A stretch of DNA of 64,000 nucleotides from Nocardia takedensis NBRC 100417 (GCF_000308695.1 NZ_BAGG01000011.1:62001-126000), one strand, 5' to 3'. Counted from the stretch's first letter, positions 27,380 through 35,701 are shown. Notes: generated by a model from the letters alone, not told the origin. Numbers and translations are program-made.

Positions 27380-29415
27380 TGTCTTTCATCGGGCGCTCGG
27401 CTACTCGCGGTGCGAGTGGGCGGAAGGACACTCCGGCTGCGCGCGTAGCGGGGGTGGGGCGCGGCGGCGGACGAGAGCTGTCGTGGGTATCCGATGTGCG
27501 GGGGATGTGGCGATTGCTGGACCTGTCGCCGTGGCGGGTACTGGTGGCGGTGGCCTGGGGGACCGCGGCGTTGGGCAGCGCGCTCGCGTTGGCGGCGCTG
27601 TCGGCGTGGTTGATCGCCCGGGCCTGGCAGATGCCGCCGGTGCTCGACCTGAGTGTGGCGGTGGTCGCGGTACGGGCGCTGGGCATCTCGCGCGGATTGG
27701 CGCGCTACCTCGAGCGGTTGGCGACCCACGACGTCGCGCTGCGGTCCATGACGACCGCCCGCGCCACCGTCTACGGCACGCTCGCGCGGTCACCCGCATG
27801 GCTGCGGCGGCGGGTGAGTTCGCCCGCCGGAGCAATCGAAGCGGGGCCGTGGACAGCCGAACCCGGGGCGGCGGTCGGCTCGGGCGTATTTGATCGTCGT
27901 CCACCGATCGACGGTTCGGGGGTGCCCGCACCCGATCGAGCAAGCCGTCGGGGCGAACCCGAGATGCCTTCGTTCGAGCGTTCCGCACCCGACGCTTCCG
28001 CGTTGCGGCGCGGGGATCTGCTGGTGCGGATCGGGACCGATATCGACGATCTCGGCGCGTTCGTGGTGCGGGTGCTGGTCCCGGTGGCGGTCGCGGTGCT
28101 GCTCTCCGGTGCGGCCGTCGGACTGCTCGCCACGATCTCGGTGCCCGCTGCCGCGATTCTGGCGCTCGCCCTGCTGGTGACCGGCGTGGCCGCGCCGTGG
28201 CTGTCGGCTCGCGCGGCCCGGGACGCGGAACTCGCCGTGCGCGCCGACCGCGCCGAATTCACCGCGCGGGCCGTCACCGTCCTGGACCACGCCGCCGAAC
28301 TGCGCGTCGCGGGCCGCCTGGACGACGCCGTGCGCGAAGCGCGAGAGGCCGGTGAGCGGGCCGCCGTCGCCGAGGACTCCGCGGCCGCCCGCAGCGCCTG
28401 GGCCGTGGCCGCGACCCCTCTCTCGATCGGGGTCAGCGTGCTGGCCGCACTGCTCATCGGCATCACCCTGTACGGCCCCGACGGCGGCGCACTCGGCACG
28501 ATGACGCCGATGGCGCTCACCATCCTGGTCCTGCTCCCGCTGTCCGCCTTCGAGGCGGTCGGTCCGCTCCCGGCCGCGGCCCGCGCCTACACCACCGCCC
28601 GCGCCGCCTACCGTCGCCTGAGCGACCTCGCGGACGAAGAGCCCCGCGTGACGAACGCTTCGGCCCGAGCGACCGACGAAACGGCCCGCTCGGCCGAGCT
28701 GTCACGCTCCGACCGGTTCGAGTCCGCTCTGCCCGAAGTCGTCCGTCTCTTCCCCGACCTGCCCGAGGGCAGGCGGATCGCCGTCGTCGGTCCGAGCGGT
28801 GCGGGCAAGACCACGCTGCTCATGCGGTGGGCGGGGTTGTTCGGCGTCCGGCGGACCGACACCACCTTCTTCGCCGAGGACGCTCACCTGTTCGGCACGT
28901 CGGTCTTCGAGAATCTGCGCGTGGCACGGGGCGATCTGACGGAGGCCGAGGCGGAGAAGGCGCTGCGTGCGGTGGGGCTGGGCGACTGGCTCGACACGCT
29001 GCCCGCCGGTCTCGGCACCGAACTGGTGGGCGGCGCGGCGGCGGTGTCGGGCGGTCAGCGCCGCCGGATCCTGCTGGCCCGCGCGCTGCTCGCCCCGGCG
29101 CGGGTGCTGCTGTTGGACGAACCCACCGAACACCTGGAGGCCGAAGCGGGCGCGACCCTGGTGCGCGACCTGCTCGACCCCGCGAGCGGCTTGGTCGACC
29201 CGGACCGCGTCGTGGTGGTGGTCACCCACCAACTGCCCGCCGACCACCGCGCCGACCTGGTGCTGAGCCTGGATGCGCACGGCGGCGTCGACGTCGCCGA
29301 CCAGCGGATTCCGCCCTCCGGAAAATCCGTTGCACACCCCCCGCGCCTTTCAGTACCGTCGTCGGTACACAAGGAAGGAGGTGGTTCGAAGAATGGTTAT
29401 CCAACGGACACGTGA
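27379..29415 (+). CDS. cydC: CydC subunit of the CydDC exporter, with insertion and short ATPase domain
   Basis: 678 aa from the ATG at 27379. A poorly conserved head of about 40 residues precedes six membrane segments (VAWGTAALGSALALAALSAWLIARAW and so on). An extra Pro/Gly/Ser-rich stretch of about 55 residues lies at 27810-28000, in the loop between YGTLARSP and LRRGDLLVRIGTD. The ATPase has Walker A GPSGAGKTT near residue 471, signature VSGGQRRR near 556 and Walker B VLLLDEPTEHLE. Only about 20 residues separate Walker A from the Q-loop, which reads FAEDAHLF with Glu in place of Gln. Starts further in (for example the ATG at 27505) cannot be excluded. Confidence 0.9.
   Translation: MSFIGRSATRGASGRKDTPAARVAGVGRGGGRELSWVSDVRGMWRLLDLSPWRVLVAVAWGTAALGSALALAALSAWLIARAWQMPPVLDLSVAVVAVRALGISRGLARYLERLATHDVALRSMTTARATVYGTLARSPAWLRRRVSSPAGAIEAGPWTAEPGAAVGSGVFDRRPPIDGSGVPAPDRASRRGEPEMPSFERSAPDASALRRGDLLVRIGTDIDDLGAFVVRVLVPVAVAVLLSGAAVGLLATISVPAAAILALALLVTGVAAPWLSARAARDAELAVRADRAEFTARAVTVLDHAAELRVAGRLDDAVREAREAGERAAVAEDSAAARSAWAVAATPLSIGVSVLAALLIGITLYGPDGGALGTMTPMALTILVLLPLSAFEAVGPLPAAARAYTTARAAYRRLSDLADEEPRVTNASARATDETARSAELSRSDRFESALPEVVRLFPDLPEGRRIAVVGPSGAGKTTLLMRWAGLFGVRRTDTTFFAEDAHLFGTSVFENLRVARGDLTEAEAEKALRAVGLGDWLDTLPAGLGTELVGGAAAVSGGQRRRILLARALLAPARVLLLDEPTEHLEAEAGATLVRDLLDPASGLVDPDRVVVVVTHQLPADHRADLVLSLDAHGGVDVADQRIPPSGKSVAHPPRLSVPSSVHKEGGGSKNGYPTDT
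29330..29368 (+). promoter_or_regulatory. Promoter with palindrome inside the cydC 3' end
   Basis: TTGCAC (29330-29335), an 18-bp spacer and TACCGT (29354-29359). GTACCG-TCGT-CGGTAC at 29353-29368 is an inverted repeat over the -10 and start region. It would drive the 12-codon ORF and the structured region that follow. Confidence 0.45.
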
Positions 29416-29582
29416 GGTGGCTGTCCGCTAGCGCCACCGCTGCAGGTGGATTCCGCCGCGCGAGCGCCAGCGAATCCAAAGCAGCCACCCGGCCCCCGAG
29501 CCCCCGGTCCGTCCGACCGGGACCCGTGCGTATTGCATCGCACCGGTATGGCTCGGGGGTCGTTCCGTTTCGAAAGCGACCC
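29366..29582 (+). ncRNA. Candidate structured small RNA with a 12-codon ORF
   Basis: Between the promoter-like site and the convergent nitrobindin gene the DNA is dense in nested complementary segments: 29416-29423 with 29482-29489, 29448-29453 with 29472-29477, 29493-29502 with 29550-29559 (10 bp perfect), 29503-29509 with 29515-29521, 29526-29530 with 29539-29543, and 29557-29562 with 29577-29582. GGTGG at 29416 could pair instead with CCACC at 29434, so alternative folds exist. No known family recognised. The 3' hairpins could equally be a bidirectional terminator. Confidence 0.35.
29393..29431 (+). CDS. 12-codon ORF with near-perfect ribosome site
   Basis: AAGGAGGTG at 29375-29383, complementary over nine bases to the 16S rRNA 3' end, stands nine bases before the ATG. 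The peptide is MVIQRTREVAVR, ending TAG. It overlaps the last codons of cydC in another frame. Its codons for Glu-Val-Ala form one arm of the outer stem of the candidate RNA, so translation would disturb folding. A leader peptide without an obvious downstream gene on this strand. Confidence 0.4.
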   Translation: MVIQRTREVAVR

Positions 29583-29638
29583 GCCGATTCCGCCTGTCCC
29601 GACCTGCGGTGTCGAGGCTAATCTCGAGCGGTGACCGT

Positions 29639-30337
29639 TCAGCCGATGTAGCGGTGCAGGCGGGCGGAGAGGCGGGGTTGGAGGGGGCCGTCGGCCACCA
29701 CTCGCTCCTCGACGTAGGCGAAGTCGCCGCCTTCGACGATGCCGTAGAGGCGTTTCGCGCCGCCGACCACGATGCCGGACTGGGAGCGGATCACGACGTC
29801 GGTGGCCAGTTCCCAGGACGACTGGGTCAGCGCGGTGCCGTAGAACAGTTCGACGATGCCGGTGCTGTGGGTGAGCAGCAGTTCGATGACTTCGTCGCTG
29901 CCGTCGACGCCGACCCGCCAGAATCCGCTCTCGCGCAGATCGGGCCCGCCGTAGGACCCGTCGGCTTCGATGACCCAGGAGCGGGAGTCCCAGGCGAGGA
30001 AATCGCCGCCGTCGTGGGAGACCACGATCTGCTGGCCGAAGCGGTAGTCGCCGCGGTCGGGATCGTTGCCTTCGCCTTCACCGCGCCACACGCCGACCAT
30101 CGGCAGCAGCGCCAGCATGGCGGAGCTCAGGTCGGGGCCCAGGCGCAGGTTGGCCGTGTCCTCGGGGAGGGGGAGGTCCGGCAGGACCGGAATGTTGCGC
30201 GCGCCGGTGGACTTCGCCCGTTCGGCCGCCTCGGCCACCGCCTCGTCGCCACTGCGACGGGCGGAATGCCCATTGCCGTTCATGTGCTCGCTCGCTCGCT
30301 CGGCCGGATCGGATCCCTCGCTCGCGAGATCGCTCAT
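29639..30337 (-). CDS. FABP-like / nitrobindin-type haem-binding beta-barrel (Rv0813c-type)
   Basis: 232 aa from the ATG at 30337. A disordered head of about 80 residues precedes the nitrobindin barrel with GVWRGEGEG (GxWxGxG), [28 protein letters not shown] and the C-terminal HRYIG, whose histidine binds haem in nitrobindins. Such ferric haem proteins bind NO and isomerise peroxynitrite. It starts on an ATGA overlap with a 31-aa membrane peptide. An internal ATG (near 30283) would trim the head. Confidence 0.85.
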   Translation of the reverse strand: MSDLASEGSDPAERASEHMNGNGHSARRSGDEAVAEAAERAKSTGARNIPVLPDLPLPEDTANLRLGPDLSSAMLALLPMVGVWRGEGEGNDPDRGDYRFGQQIVVSHDGGDFLAWDSRSWVIEADGSYGGPDLRESGFWRVGVDGSDEVIELLLTHSTGIVELFYGTALTQSSWELATDVVIRSQSGIVVGGAKRLYGIVEGGDFAYVEERVVADGPLQPRLSARLHRYIG

Positions 30338-30429
30338 GACTCGGTGAACAGCCGGTAGAAGACGTAGAGGCCGAACCAGCCGATCAGAACGGCGACGGCC
30401 ACCAGCAGAATCTCGAAGAAGAGGACCAC
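30334..30429 (-). CDS. 31-aa single-pass membrane peptide, probably leaderless
   Basis: A GTG at 30429 opens a frame for one hydrophobic helix ([20 protein letters not shown]) followed by FYRLFTES; the TGA overlaps the nitrobindin ATG as ATGA. There is no ribosome site. TAGACT lies six bases before the GTG, which fits a -10 element of a leaderless mRNA starting at the GTG. Context and overlap argue for a real gene; its role is unknown, perhaps a membrane anchor or partner of the nitrobindin. Confidence 0.6.
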   Translation of the reverse strand: MVLFFEILLVAVAVLIGWFGLYVFYRLFTES

Positions 30430-30466
30430 ATCCGGAGTCTATCGACTCTTGCTCGTTCCGACACAA

Positions 30467-30500
30467 CGGCCCCGGCGCTTCCGAGGAAGGGCCGGGGCCG
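30467..30500 (-). terminator. Terminator of the sulfur-transfer operon
   Basis: CGGCCCCGGC (30467-30476) pairs with 30491-30500, with an inner CTTC-CGAG-GAAG hairpin. It lies 15 nt after the sseC stop. Confidence 0.65.
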
Positions 30501-30514
30501 TGGATGCCGGAGAC

Positions 30515-30820
30515 CTACTTGGCGACCGCCACGTCCACGCTGTGGACGCCCGCGCCTTCGGGGCGGACCTCGGCCGAGCCGTTGCCCGCCGAGGACAGCG
30601 CGCGCACGGTCCAGGCGCCGGGAGCGGCGAAGAAGCGGAAATCACCGGTGCCCGAGGCCACGACCTCGGCGGTGAAATCACCGTTGCCGTCGAGCAGGCG
30701 CACGAACGCGCCGCCGACCGGCTGACCGTCGGTGCTCAGGACACGGCCGGTGATGACCGTCTCCTTCTCCACGTCGACGCCTGCGGGGATGGTCTGTCCC
30801 TGGGTGGGTGCTGCGCACAT
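30515..30820 (-). CDS. sseC: DUF1416 protein SseC
   Basis: 101 aa, DUF1416 family, always beside a thiosulfate sulfurtransferase in actinobacteria (Rv0814c/Rv0815c). It is a small beta-sandwich-like protein with TVITGRVLSTDGQPVGGAFVRLLD, GDFRFFAAPGAWTVRALS, no signal peptide and one Cys near the N-terminus (MCAAPTQG). It starts four bases after the cysA2 stop. It probably assists sulfur transfer; no activity is known to me. Confidence 0.9.
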   Translation of the reverse strand: MCAAPTQGQTIPAGVDVEKETVITGRVLSTDGQPVGGAFVRLLDGNGDFTAEVVASGTGDFRFFAAPGAWTVRALSSAGNGSAEVRPEGAGVHSVDVAVAK

Positions 30821-30824
30821 GTGA

Positions 30825-31658
30825 TTACTCTCCCAATTCGATCGGGGCCCCGACGAGGGAGCCGTATTCGGTCCAGCTGCCGTCGTAGTTCTTGACGTTC
30901 TGGTGGCCGAGCAGTTCCTGCAGCACGAACCAGGTGTGCGAGGAGCGCTCGCCGATGCGGCAGTAGGCGATGGTGTCCTTCTCGCCGTCGAGGCCGGCTT
31001 CCTTGTAGATCTCGGTGAGTTCGGCGTCGGACTTGAAGGTGCCGTCCTCGTTCGCGGCCTTGCTCCACGGCACGTTGATCGCGCTGGGGATGTGGCCGGG
31101 GCGCTGGCTCTGCTCCTGCGGCAGGTGGGCGGGAGCCAGGATCTTGCCGGAGAACTCGTCGGGGGAACGCACGTCGACGAGGTTCTTGGTGCCGATGGCC
31201 GCGATGACCTCGTCGCGGAAGGCGCGGATGGTCAGGTCGGGGGCGGCGGCCTTGTACTGGGTGGCCGGACGGCTCACGGCGTCGGTGGACAGCGGGCGCC
31301 CGTCGAGCTCCCACTTCTTGCGGCCGCCGTCGAGCAGCTTGACGTTGTTGTGGCCGTACAGCTTGAAGTACCAGTACGCGTAGGCGGCGAACCAGTTGTT
31401 GTTGCCGCCGTACAGCACGACCTCGTCGTCGTTGGAGATGCCGCGCGCCGAGAGCAGGTCGGAGAACTGCTCCTGGTTGACGAAGTCGCGACGAACCTGA
31501 TCCTGCAGGTCCTTCTTCCAGTCGAGCCGGACGGCGCCCTCGATGTGCCCGCCGTCGTAGGCGGAGGTGTCCTCGTCGACCTCGACGAAGACGACGCCGG
31601 GGGCGTTGAGGTTCTCTTCGGCCCAGTCGACGGAGACCAGGACATCGGAGCGAGCCAT
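30825..31658 (-). CDS. cysA2: Thiosulfate sulfurtransferase (rhodanese, two-domain)
   Basis: 277 aa, two rhodanese domains. The catalytic cysteine lies in IAYCRIGERSSH near residue 233, the thiosulfate-type loop CRxGxR; the first domain has the inactive counterpart. Other blocks are DGGHIEGAVRLDW, VVLYGGNNNWFAAYAYW, VDVRSPDEFSGK and RPGHIPSAINVPW. It moves sulfane sulfur from thiosulfate to acceptors. The operon DUF4395-cysA2-sseC lies behind a polycysteine leader, which suggests cysteine-responsive expression. Confidence 0.95.
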   Translation of the reverse strand: MARSDVLVSVDWAEENLNAPGVVFVEVDEDTSAYDGGHIEGAVRLDWKKDLQDQVRRDFVNQEQFSDLLSARGISNDDEVVLYGGNNNWFAAYAYWYFKLYGHNNVKLLDGGRKKWELDGRPLSTDAVSRPATQYKAAAPDLTIRAFRDEVIAAIGTKNLVDVRSPDEFSGKILAPAHLPQEQSQRPGHIPSAINVPWSKAANEDGTFKSDAELTEIYKEAGLDGEKDTIAYCRIGERSSHTWFVLQELLGHQNVKNYDGSWTEYGSLVGAPIELGE

Positions 31659-31690
31659 GTTGTTCCTTTCGGGGTGGTGACGTGCAGGGT

Positions 31691-32182
31691 TCAGTTCGAT
31701 GCCGGGGATTCGGCGGGACCGGTCCGGCGCAGCCGGGTGACCAGCGGGTAGAGCTTGCAACCCAGGCAGATCCCGAACGCCGCGTTCAGGAACGCGGCGA
31801 ACAGGGCGAAGCCGACGAAGATCGCGCCGACGACGGTGGAGCCGGCCAGGAATCCCAGCAGGCCGACGGCGCTGAAGACCAGGCCGAGCAATTGGGCGAA
31901 CCGCAGCGGGGTGGCGGGTTCGGTTTCCGAGGTGGGGGCCAGACGCGGCGCGACGAACGCGGCGAAGAGCCGACCGTAGGGGTGGCGGCGCGGGCCGTTG
32001 AGCGCGCCGAGGGCGAACACGACGCCCTGGGCGGCCAGCAGCACGGCGGCCAGGAGGGGGGACGCGATCGCGACGAGCAGGATCACGACCAGGACGGCGG
32101 TGGTGACCCAGGCGGCGAAGCGAGGTCCGCGGACGTCGACCCGATCGGGATCGACGGTGGTGGTGTCGGTGGTGGACGGCAT
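31691..32182 (-). CDS. DUF4395 membrane protein
   Basis: 163 aa from the ATG at 32182 (AGGAG six bases upstream). Four membrane helices in two pairs and the DUF4395 motif GICLGCKLYPLVTR, whose CxxC-like pair suggests thiol chemistry. It regularly precedes cysA2-type sulfurtransferases. It could transport or handle sulfur or sulfite at the membrane (inferred). First gene after the Cys-leader ORF, 122 bp downstream of its stop. Confidence 0.85.
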   Translation of the reverse strand: MPSTTDTTTVDPDRVDVRGPRFAAWVTTAVLVVILLVAIASPLLAAVLLAAQGVVFALGALNGPRRHPYGRLFAAFVAPRLAPTSETEPATPLRFAQLLGLVFSAVGLLGFLAGSTVVGAIFVGFALFAAFLNAAFGICLGCKLYPLVTRLRRTGPAESPASN

Positions 32183-32304
32183 CGGTACTCCTGCGCTGAA
32201 CATCTCTTCTGATGAGGGGATATCGGCCAGTTCACCGGGGGATCGGGTGATCACTCGCTACGGCGAACGGCGGTCGGCGTCAGGGAATTCGGACGGCCGA
32301 CCGG

Positions 32305-32391
32305 TCAGCGGCACAGGCAGCAACAACCACCGAGCCGACACAGATCCACTGTGCGGCGTCGGGTGAGCATGAGCTCGTGGTCGGATTGCAC
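32305..32391 (-). CDS. Polycysteine leader peptide (cysteine-responsive attenuator type)
   Basis: From a GTG at 32391 the minus strand encodes 28 residues ending VDLCRLGGCCCLCR, with five Cys in the last eleven codons. TAAACT (32404-32399) ends seven bases before the GTG, so the mRNA is probably leaderless and starts at this codon. An inner ATG at 32370 is the alternative. Known precedent: in mycobacteria, leaderless polycysteine ORFs before cysteine/sulfur operons, including cysA2, stall ribosomes when Cys-tRNA is low and raise downstream expression. Here it precedes DUF4395-cysA2-sseC. Confidence 0.82.
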   Translation of the reverse strand: MQSDHELMLTRRRTVDLCRLGGCCCLCR

Positions 32392-32459
32392 GTCGAACAG
32401 TTTACCCAACTCGGCGGGGAAATGGACCCGGGGTCGGAAAGGTGACCCCGCGGGCGAGG

Positions 32460-32909
32460 TCAGGCGGGGTCGGCGACCGTCAAGGGGGCCAGAGCCGTGC
32501 GCAGGTCGCCCGCCTTGGGGACGCCGGAGATGCGGAAGCGTTCGCGGCCCTGTGCGTCGAAGACGAACGTGGTGGGCAGCGACAGGACGTTGAGTTCGCG
32601 CGCCAGCGTCGGTTCGGCATCGATGTCGATCTCGATATCCCTGGGGGGCAACGAGGTTTCGGACAGTTCCTCGGTGACGCCCGCGACCACGCGCCGCACG
32701 GCGTCGCAGGGGCCGCACCAGTCGGCGGAGAAGTGCAGGACCGCGGGCACCGACCCGGTGACGCCCGCGCCCGCGAGCAGTTCGGTGCGCGCCGAGACGA
32801 CCTCGGCGACCTTGTCGGTGCCGCGCACGGCCCCTTCGCGGGCGCGCAGCGCGAGACCCAGTGCGGTGGCCGCGACCAGCATGACCGCCAGAATTGTGAT
32901 TTCCATCAT
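32460..32909 (-). CDS. thiX: Membrane-anchored thioredoxin-like protein (ThiX, Rv0816c-type)
   Basis: 149 aa. An N-terminal membrane helix (ITILAVMLVAATALGLAL) is followed by a thioredoxin domain with the active site HFSADWCGPCDAVRR and the cis-Pro loop LSLPTTFVF. WCGPC is the classical redox pair. The ATG at 32909 overlaps the lmeA stop as ATGA. Topology (in or out) is not decided by the sequence, as few charges flank the helix. Confidence 0.88.
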   Translation of the reverse strand: MMEITILAVMLVAATALGLALRAREGAVRGTDKVAEVVSARTELLAGAGVTGSVPAVLHFSADWCGPCDAVRRVVAGVTEELSETSLPPRDIEIDIDAEPTLARELNVLSLPTTFVFDAQGRERFRISGVPKAGDLRTALAPLTVADPA

Positions 32910-33724
32910 GGTCTTTGCAATCTGTCCAGATCGATCGTGATGTTCTCGGCCTTGCCCTCGACCTGGATCTGCCCGCCGAGGGCGAACACCTTGGTCGGTT
33001 CGATGCCGAAAGGGAGTTCCTTGGTATCGATGATGCGCGAGAACCGCGCGAGCACGCCGGGCCGGTCCGGTTCCGGCACCACGACCGAGGTCGGCAGGTC
33101 GGGTCCTGAGCCCTTGTAGAAGCCGGTCGCGGTGATCTCCACCTGATTGCCCACCAGGCGCAGATCGGCCTGCACGCTGACCTTGTCGCCGGTCAGTTGC
33201 GCGCCGCTGCCGCCCTGACCGACGGGTGTGCCCGGCAGCGTGCCGGTGAGGATGAGTTTGCCGTCGGCGGTGGTCATCCCCGACCCGCCGGACCCGCCGG
33301 TGCCGTCGGATTTGTCGGCGGGCCGCGAATGGACCTGGAGGTCCGGGATGTTGAACAGCCTGCCCAGTTCCACCGGTTCGATCACCATGCGGGCGTCGAG
33401 TTTCTCCACCGGGACCTTGCGCACCCGGCCGTCGGACAGGTCGCGGAACGGCAGTCGCACCCCGGTGAGGTTGGCCTCGACGTAGATCTGTCCCGCGATG
33501 TCGGTGCGCACCGCCTGGGCGCGGATGCCGACGCTCTGGTAGCGCCCGGCCAGCGCCTGGCCGAGGAAGGGGAACCCGTGGATGGTGACTTCGGGGTCGG
33601 CGCTCAGGTCGGCCCCGACGCGCAGCGCACGGGACACGCGGTACTCCGAATAGGCCGCCGCGCCGAAATCGACGACGACCGCCAAGCCCGCGAGGACCAG
33701 CAACCCGATGATCAGCTTGCGCAT
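32906..33724 (-). CDS. lmeA: LmeA-type DUF2993 phospholipid-binding protein
   Basis: 272 aa. An N-terminal signal or anchor helix (LIIGLLVLAGLAVVVDFGAAAY) precedes a DUF2993 domain (VTIHGFPFLGQALAGRYQSV, GVRLPFRDL, YKGSGPD). A Gly/Ser/Asp-rich loop lies at 33280-33320. In mycobacteria the Rv0817c protein (LmeA) binds phospholipid in the periplasm and is needed for elongation of the lipomannan backbone. Coupled to the thioredoxin gene. Divergent from glnR. Confidence 0.86.
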   Translation of the reverse strand: MRKLIIGLLVLAGLAVVVDFGAAAYSEYRVSRALRVGADLSADPEVTIHGFPFLGQALAGRYQSVGIRAQAVRTDIAGQIYVEANLTGVRLPFRDLSDGRVRKVPVEKLDARMVIEPVELGRLFNIPDLQVHSRPADKSDGTGGSGGSGMTTADGKLILTGTLPGTPVGQGGSGAQLTGDKVSVQADLRLVGNQVEITATGFYKGSGPDLPTSVVVPEPDRPGVLARFSRIIDTKELPFGIEPTKVFALGGQIQVEGKAENITIDLDRLQRP

Positions 33725-33919
33725 GTCGGAGACACTACTTGGACACTACTCGGCGTCGGCCGAGTGCCCGAATGCTCGCCTCGACTGTTGACTTGTCACC
33801 CGGACCGCGAGGTCATCGGGGTTCACGCGCTAATCTTGCATCCGAATCACCTGTGATCAGCGACGTGGCCGAGCAGTGTTGCTGTGTGTCCTGCGGAGCT
33901 ACTAGATAGGAGGAGTGCC

Positions 33920-34690
33920 ATGGAGCTGCTCCTGCTGACTTCCGACCCCGACCCCGAGTCGGTGTTGCCCTCACTGGCCCTGTTGGCGCACAACGTGCGC
34001 CCGGCGCCGACCGAGGTCGCATCGCTGCTCGAAGCCGGCACCGCGGATGTCGCACTCGTAGACGCGCGCACCGACCTGGCGGCCGCGCGCGGCCTGTGCC
34101 GACTGCTCGGCAGCACCGGGTCGTCGGTGCCCGTGGTGGCGGTGCTGACCGAGGGCGGTCTGGTCGCGGTCAACGCTGACTGGGGTCTGGACGACATCCT
34201 GCTGCCGGGCACCGGTCCCGCCGAACTCGACGCGCGCCTGCGCCTGCTGGTCGGGCGCAACGGCGGTGTGGCGAGTCCGGAGAACACCGGCAAGATCACG
34301 CTGGGTGAGCTGGTCATCGACGAGGGCACCTACACCGCGCGACTACGCGGTCGCCCGCTCGATCTGACCTACAAGGAATTCGAGTTGCTGAAGTACCTCG
34401 CGCAGCACGCGGGCCGGGTGTTCACCCGCGCGCAGCTGTTGCAGGAGGTGTGGGGCTACGACTTCTTCGGCGGCACCCGCACCGTGGACGTGCACGTGCG
34501 GCGGTTGCGCGCCAAGCTCGGCAGCGAGTACGAATCGCTGATCGGCACCGTGCGCAACGTCGGCTACAAGGCGGTCCGTCCCGCGCGCAACGCGCCGAAG
34601 GGGGAGGCTCCGGTCTTCACCGAGGAGGACGCCGTCGAGGGCGAGGAGGCCCCGTTGGCTCCGACGCCCGCGAACGGTTCCGCGCAGTAG
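33920..34690 (+). CDS. glnR: GlnR-type OmpR-family response regulator
   Basis: 256 aa from the ATG at 33920 (AGGAGG upstream). An atypical receiver domain ([20 protein letters not shown] with the conserved Asp but a poor acidic pocket) is followed by a winged helix with [55 protein letters not shown]. In the Rv0818 position this is GlnR, the orphan regulator of nitrogen genes, which works without a paired kinase. The tail of about 35 residues is acidic and variable. Confidence 0.9.
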   Translation: MELLLLTSDPDPESVLPSLALLAHNVRPAPTEVASLLEAGTADVALVDARTDLAAARGLCRLLGSTGSSVPVVAVLTEGGLVAVNADWGLDDILLPGTGPAELDARLRLLVGRNGGVASPENTGKITLGELVIDEGTYTARLRGRPLDLTYKEFELLKYLAQHAGRVFTRAQLLQEVWGYDFFGGTRTVDVHVRRLRAKLGSEYESLIGTVRNVGYKAVRPARNAPKGEAPVFTEEDAVEGEEAPLAPTPANGSAQ

Positions 34691-34738
34691 GTCGACGCGC
34701 CGCGGGGCGGGGCCGGTACGACGAGAGGGAGAGTGTCG

Positions 34739-35701
34739 ATGGCGGACGTGCGGACGCGCTGGGCCGAGGACGTGGACGCCGGGACGGCCGAGGCGGTGCG
34801 CGCGCTGCTGGAGCGGGCGCGCGCGGCCGACGGGGTGGCCCCGGTCTCCGAACAGGCGGTGCTCTCGCTGGGCACGGCGGGCGCGGCCCGGCATCTGCTC
34901 GCCGAGGGGCCCGACGGCCCGGTCGGTTACGCCGCTCTGGTCGAAGGGCACGACGAGCATCCGGCGATGGCCGAGGTCGCGGTCGACCCGTCGGCGCGCG
35001 GGGCCGGGATCGGCGCGGGGTTGGTCGCCGAGGCCCTGGCGGAGGGCGGTGCGGGCACGCGGGTGTGGGCGCACGGCGACCTGCCCGCGGCCAAGGCCGT
35101 CGCGGCGCGGCTGGGTTTGCTGACCGCGCGCGAACTGTGGCAGATGCGTCGCTCTCTGGTTACGCCGGAGCTACCCGAGCTGCTCGTGCCCGCGGGGCTG
35201 ACGCTGCGGACCTACGCCGGTCCGGCCGACGACGCGGAGGTGTTGCGGGTCAACAATGCGGCGTTCTCCTGGCATCCCGAACAGGGCGGTTGGTCGGATC
35301 GGGAAATAGCCGCCCGCCGCGCCGAATCATGGTTCGATCCGAACGGTCTGTTCCTGGTCGCCGACACCGACAATCCCGACCGCATTCTCGGATTCCATTG
35401 GACCAAGGTGCACACCGAGGAGACACCGCCCGTCGGGGAGGTGTACGTGGTGGGCATCGACCCCGCCGCGCAGGGCCGGGGCCTGGGACGCCTGCTGACC
35501 CTCGCCGGTCTGCGACACCTGCGCGAGCGCGGGCTCGCCGAGGTTCTGCTGTACACCGAAGCCGACAACACCGCGGCCGTGCGCACCTATACCCGACTCG
35601 GTTTCGCACCCGCCCATATCGATGTCGCCTACGCGATGCCCGAGGCCGCCGGAAGTGCGCCGAGCGAATGGGAAACGGGGACGGCGGAGGCCGTCCAGTA
35701 A
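34739..35701 (+). CDS. mshD: Mycothiol synthase
   Basis: 320 aa with two GNAT domains. The N-terminal half has [18 protein letters not shown]; the active C-terminal half has [24 protein letters not shown] and [19 protein letters not shown]. MshD acetylates Cys-GlcN-Ins with acetyl-CoA, the last step of mycothiol synthesis. The motif [22 protein letters not shown] is specific for MshD. The ATG at 34739 has GAGGGAG upstream; a GTG two codons earlier is possible. Confidence 0.95.
   Translation: MADVRTRWAEDVDAGTAEAVRALLERARAADGVAPVSEQAVLSLGTAGAARHLLAEGPDGPVGYAALVEGHDEHPAMAEVAVDPSARGAGIGAGLVAEALAEGGAGTRVWAHGDLPAAKAVAARLGLLTARELWQMRRSLVTPELPELLVPAGLTLRTYAGPADDAEVLRVNNAAFSWHPEQGGWSDREIAARRAESWFDPNGLFLVADTDNPDRILGFHWTKVHTEETPPVGEVYVVGIDPAAQGRGLGRLLTLAGLRHLRERGLAEVLLYTEADNTAAVRTYTRLGFAPAHIDVAYAMPEAAGSAPSEWETGTAEAVQ

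Larger units (their letters stand above)
27193..27411 (+). repeat. Three degenerate tandem copies of the cydD-end/cydC-start junction
   Basis: Units start at 27193, 27270 and 27353 (GCGGCCGA), 77 and 83 bp apart. Each contains the cydD tail codons, the sequence GTGGTGGCGTGATGTCT with its TGATG stop/start, and the first codons of cydC. Copies differ at many positions, so the duplication is not recent. Confidence 0.85.
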
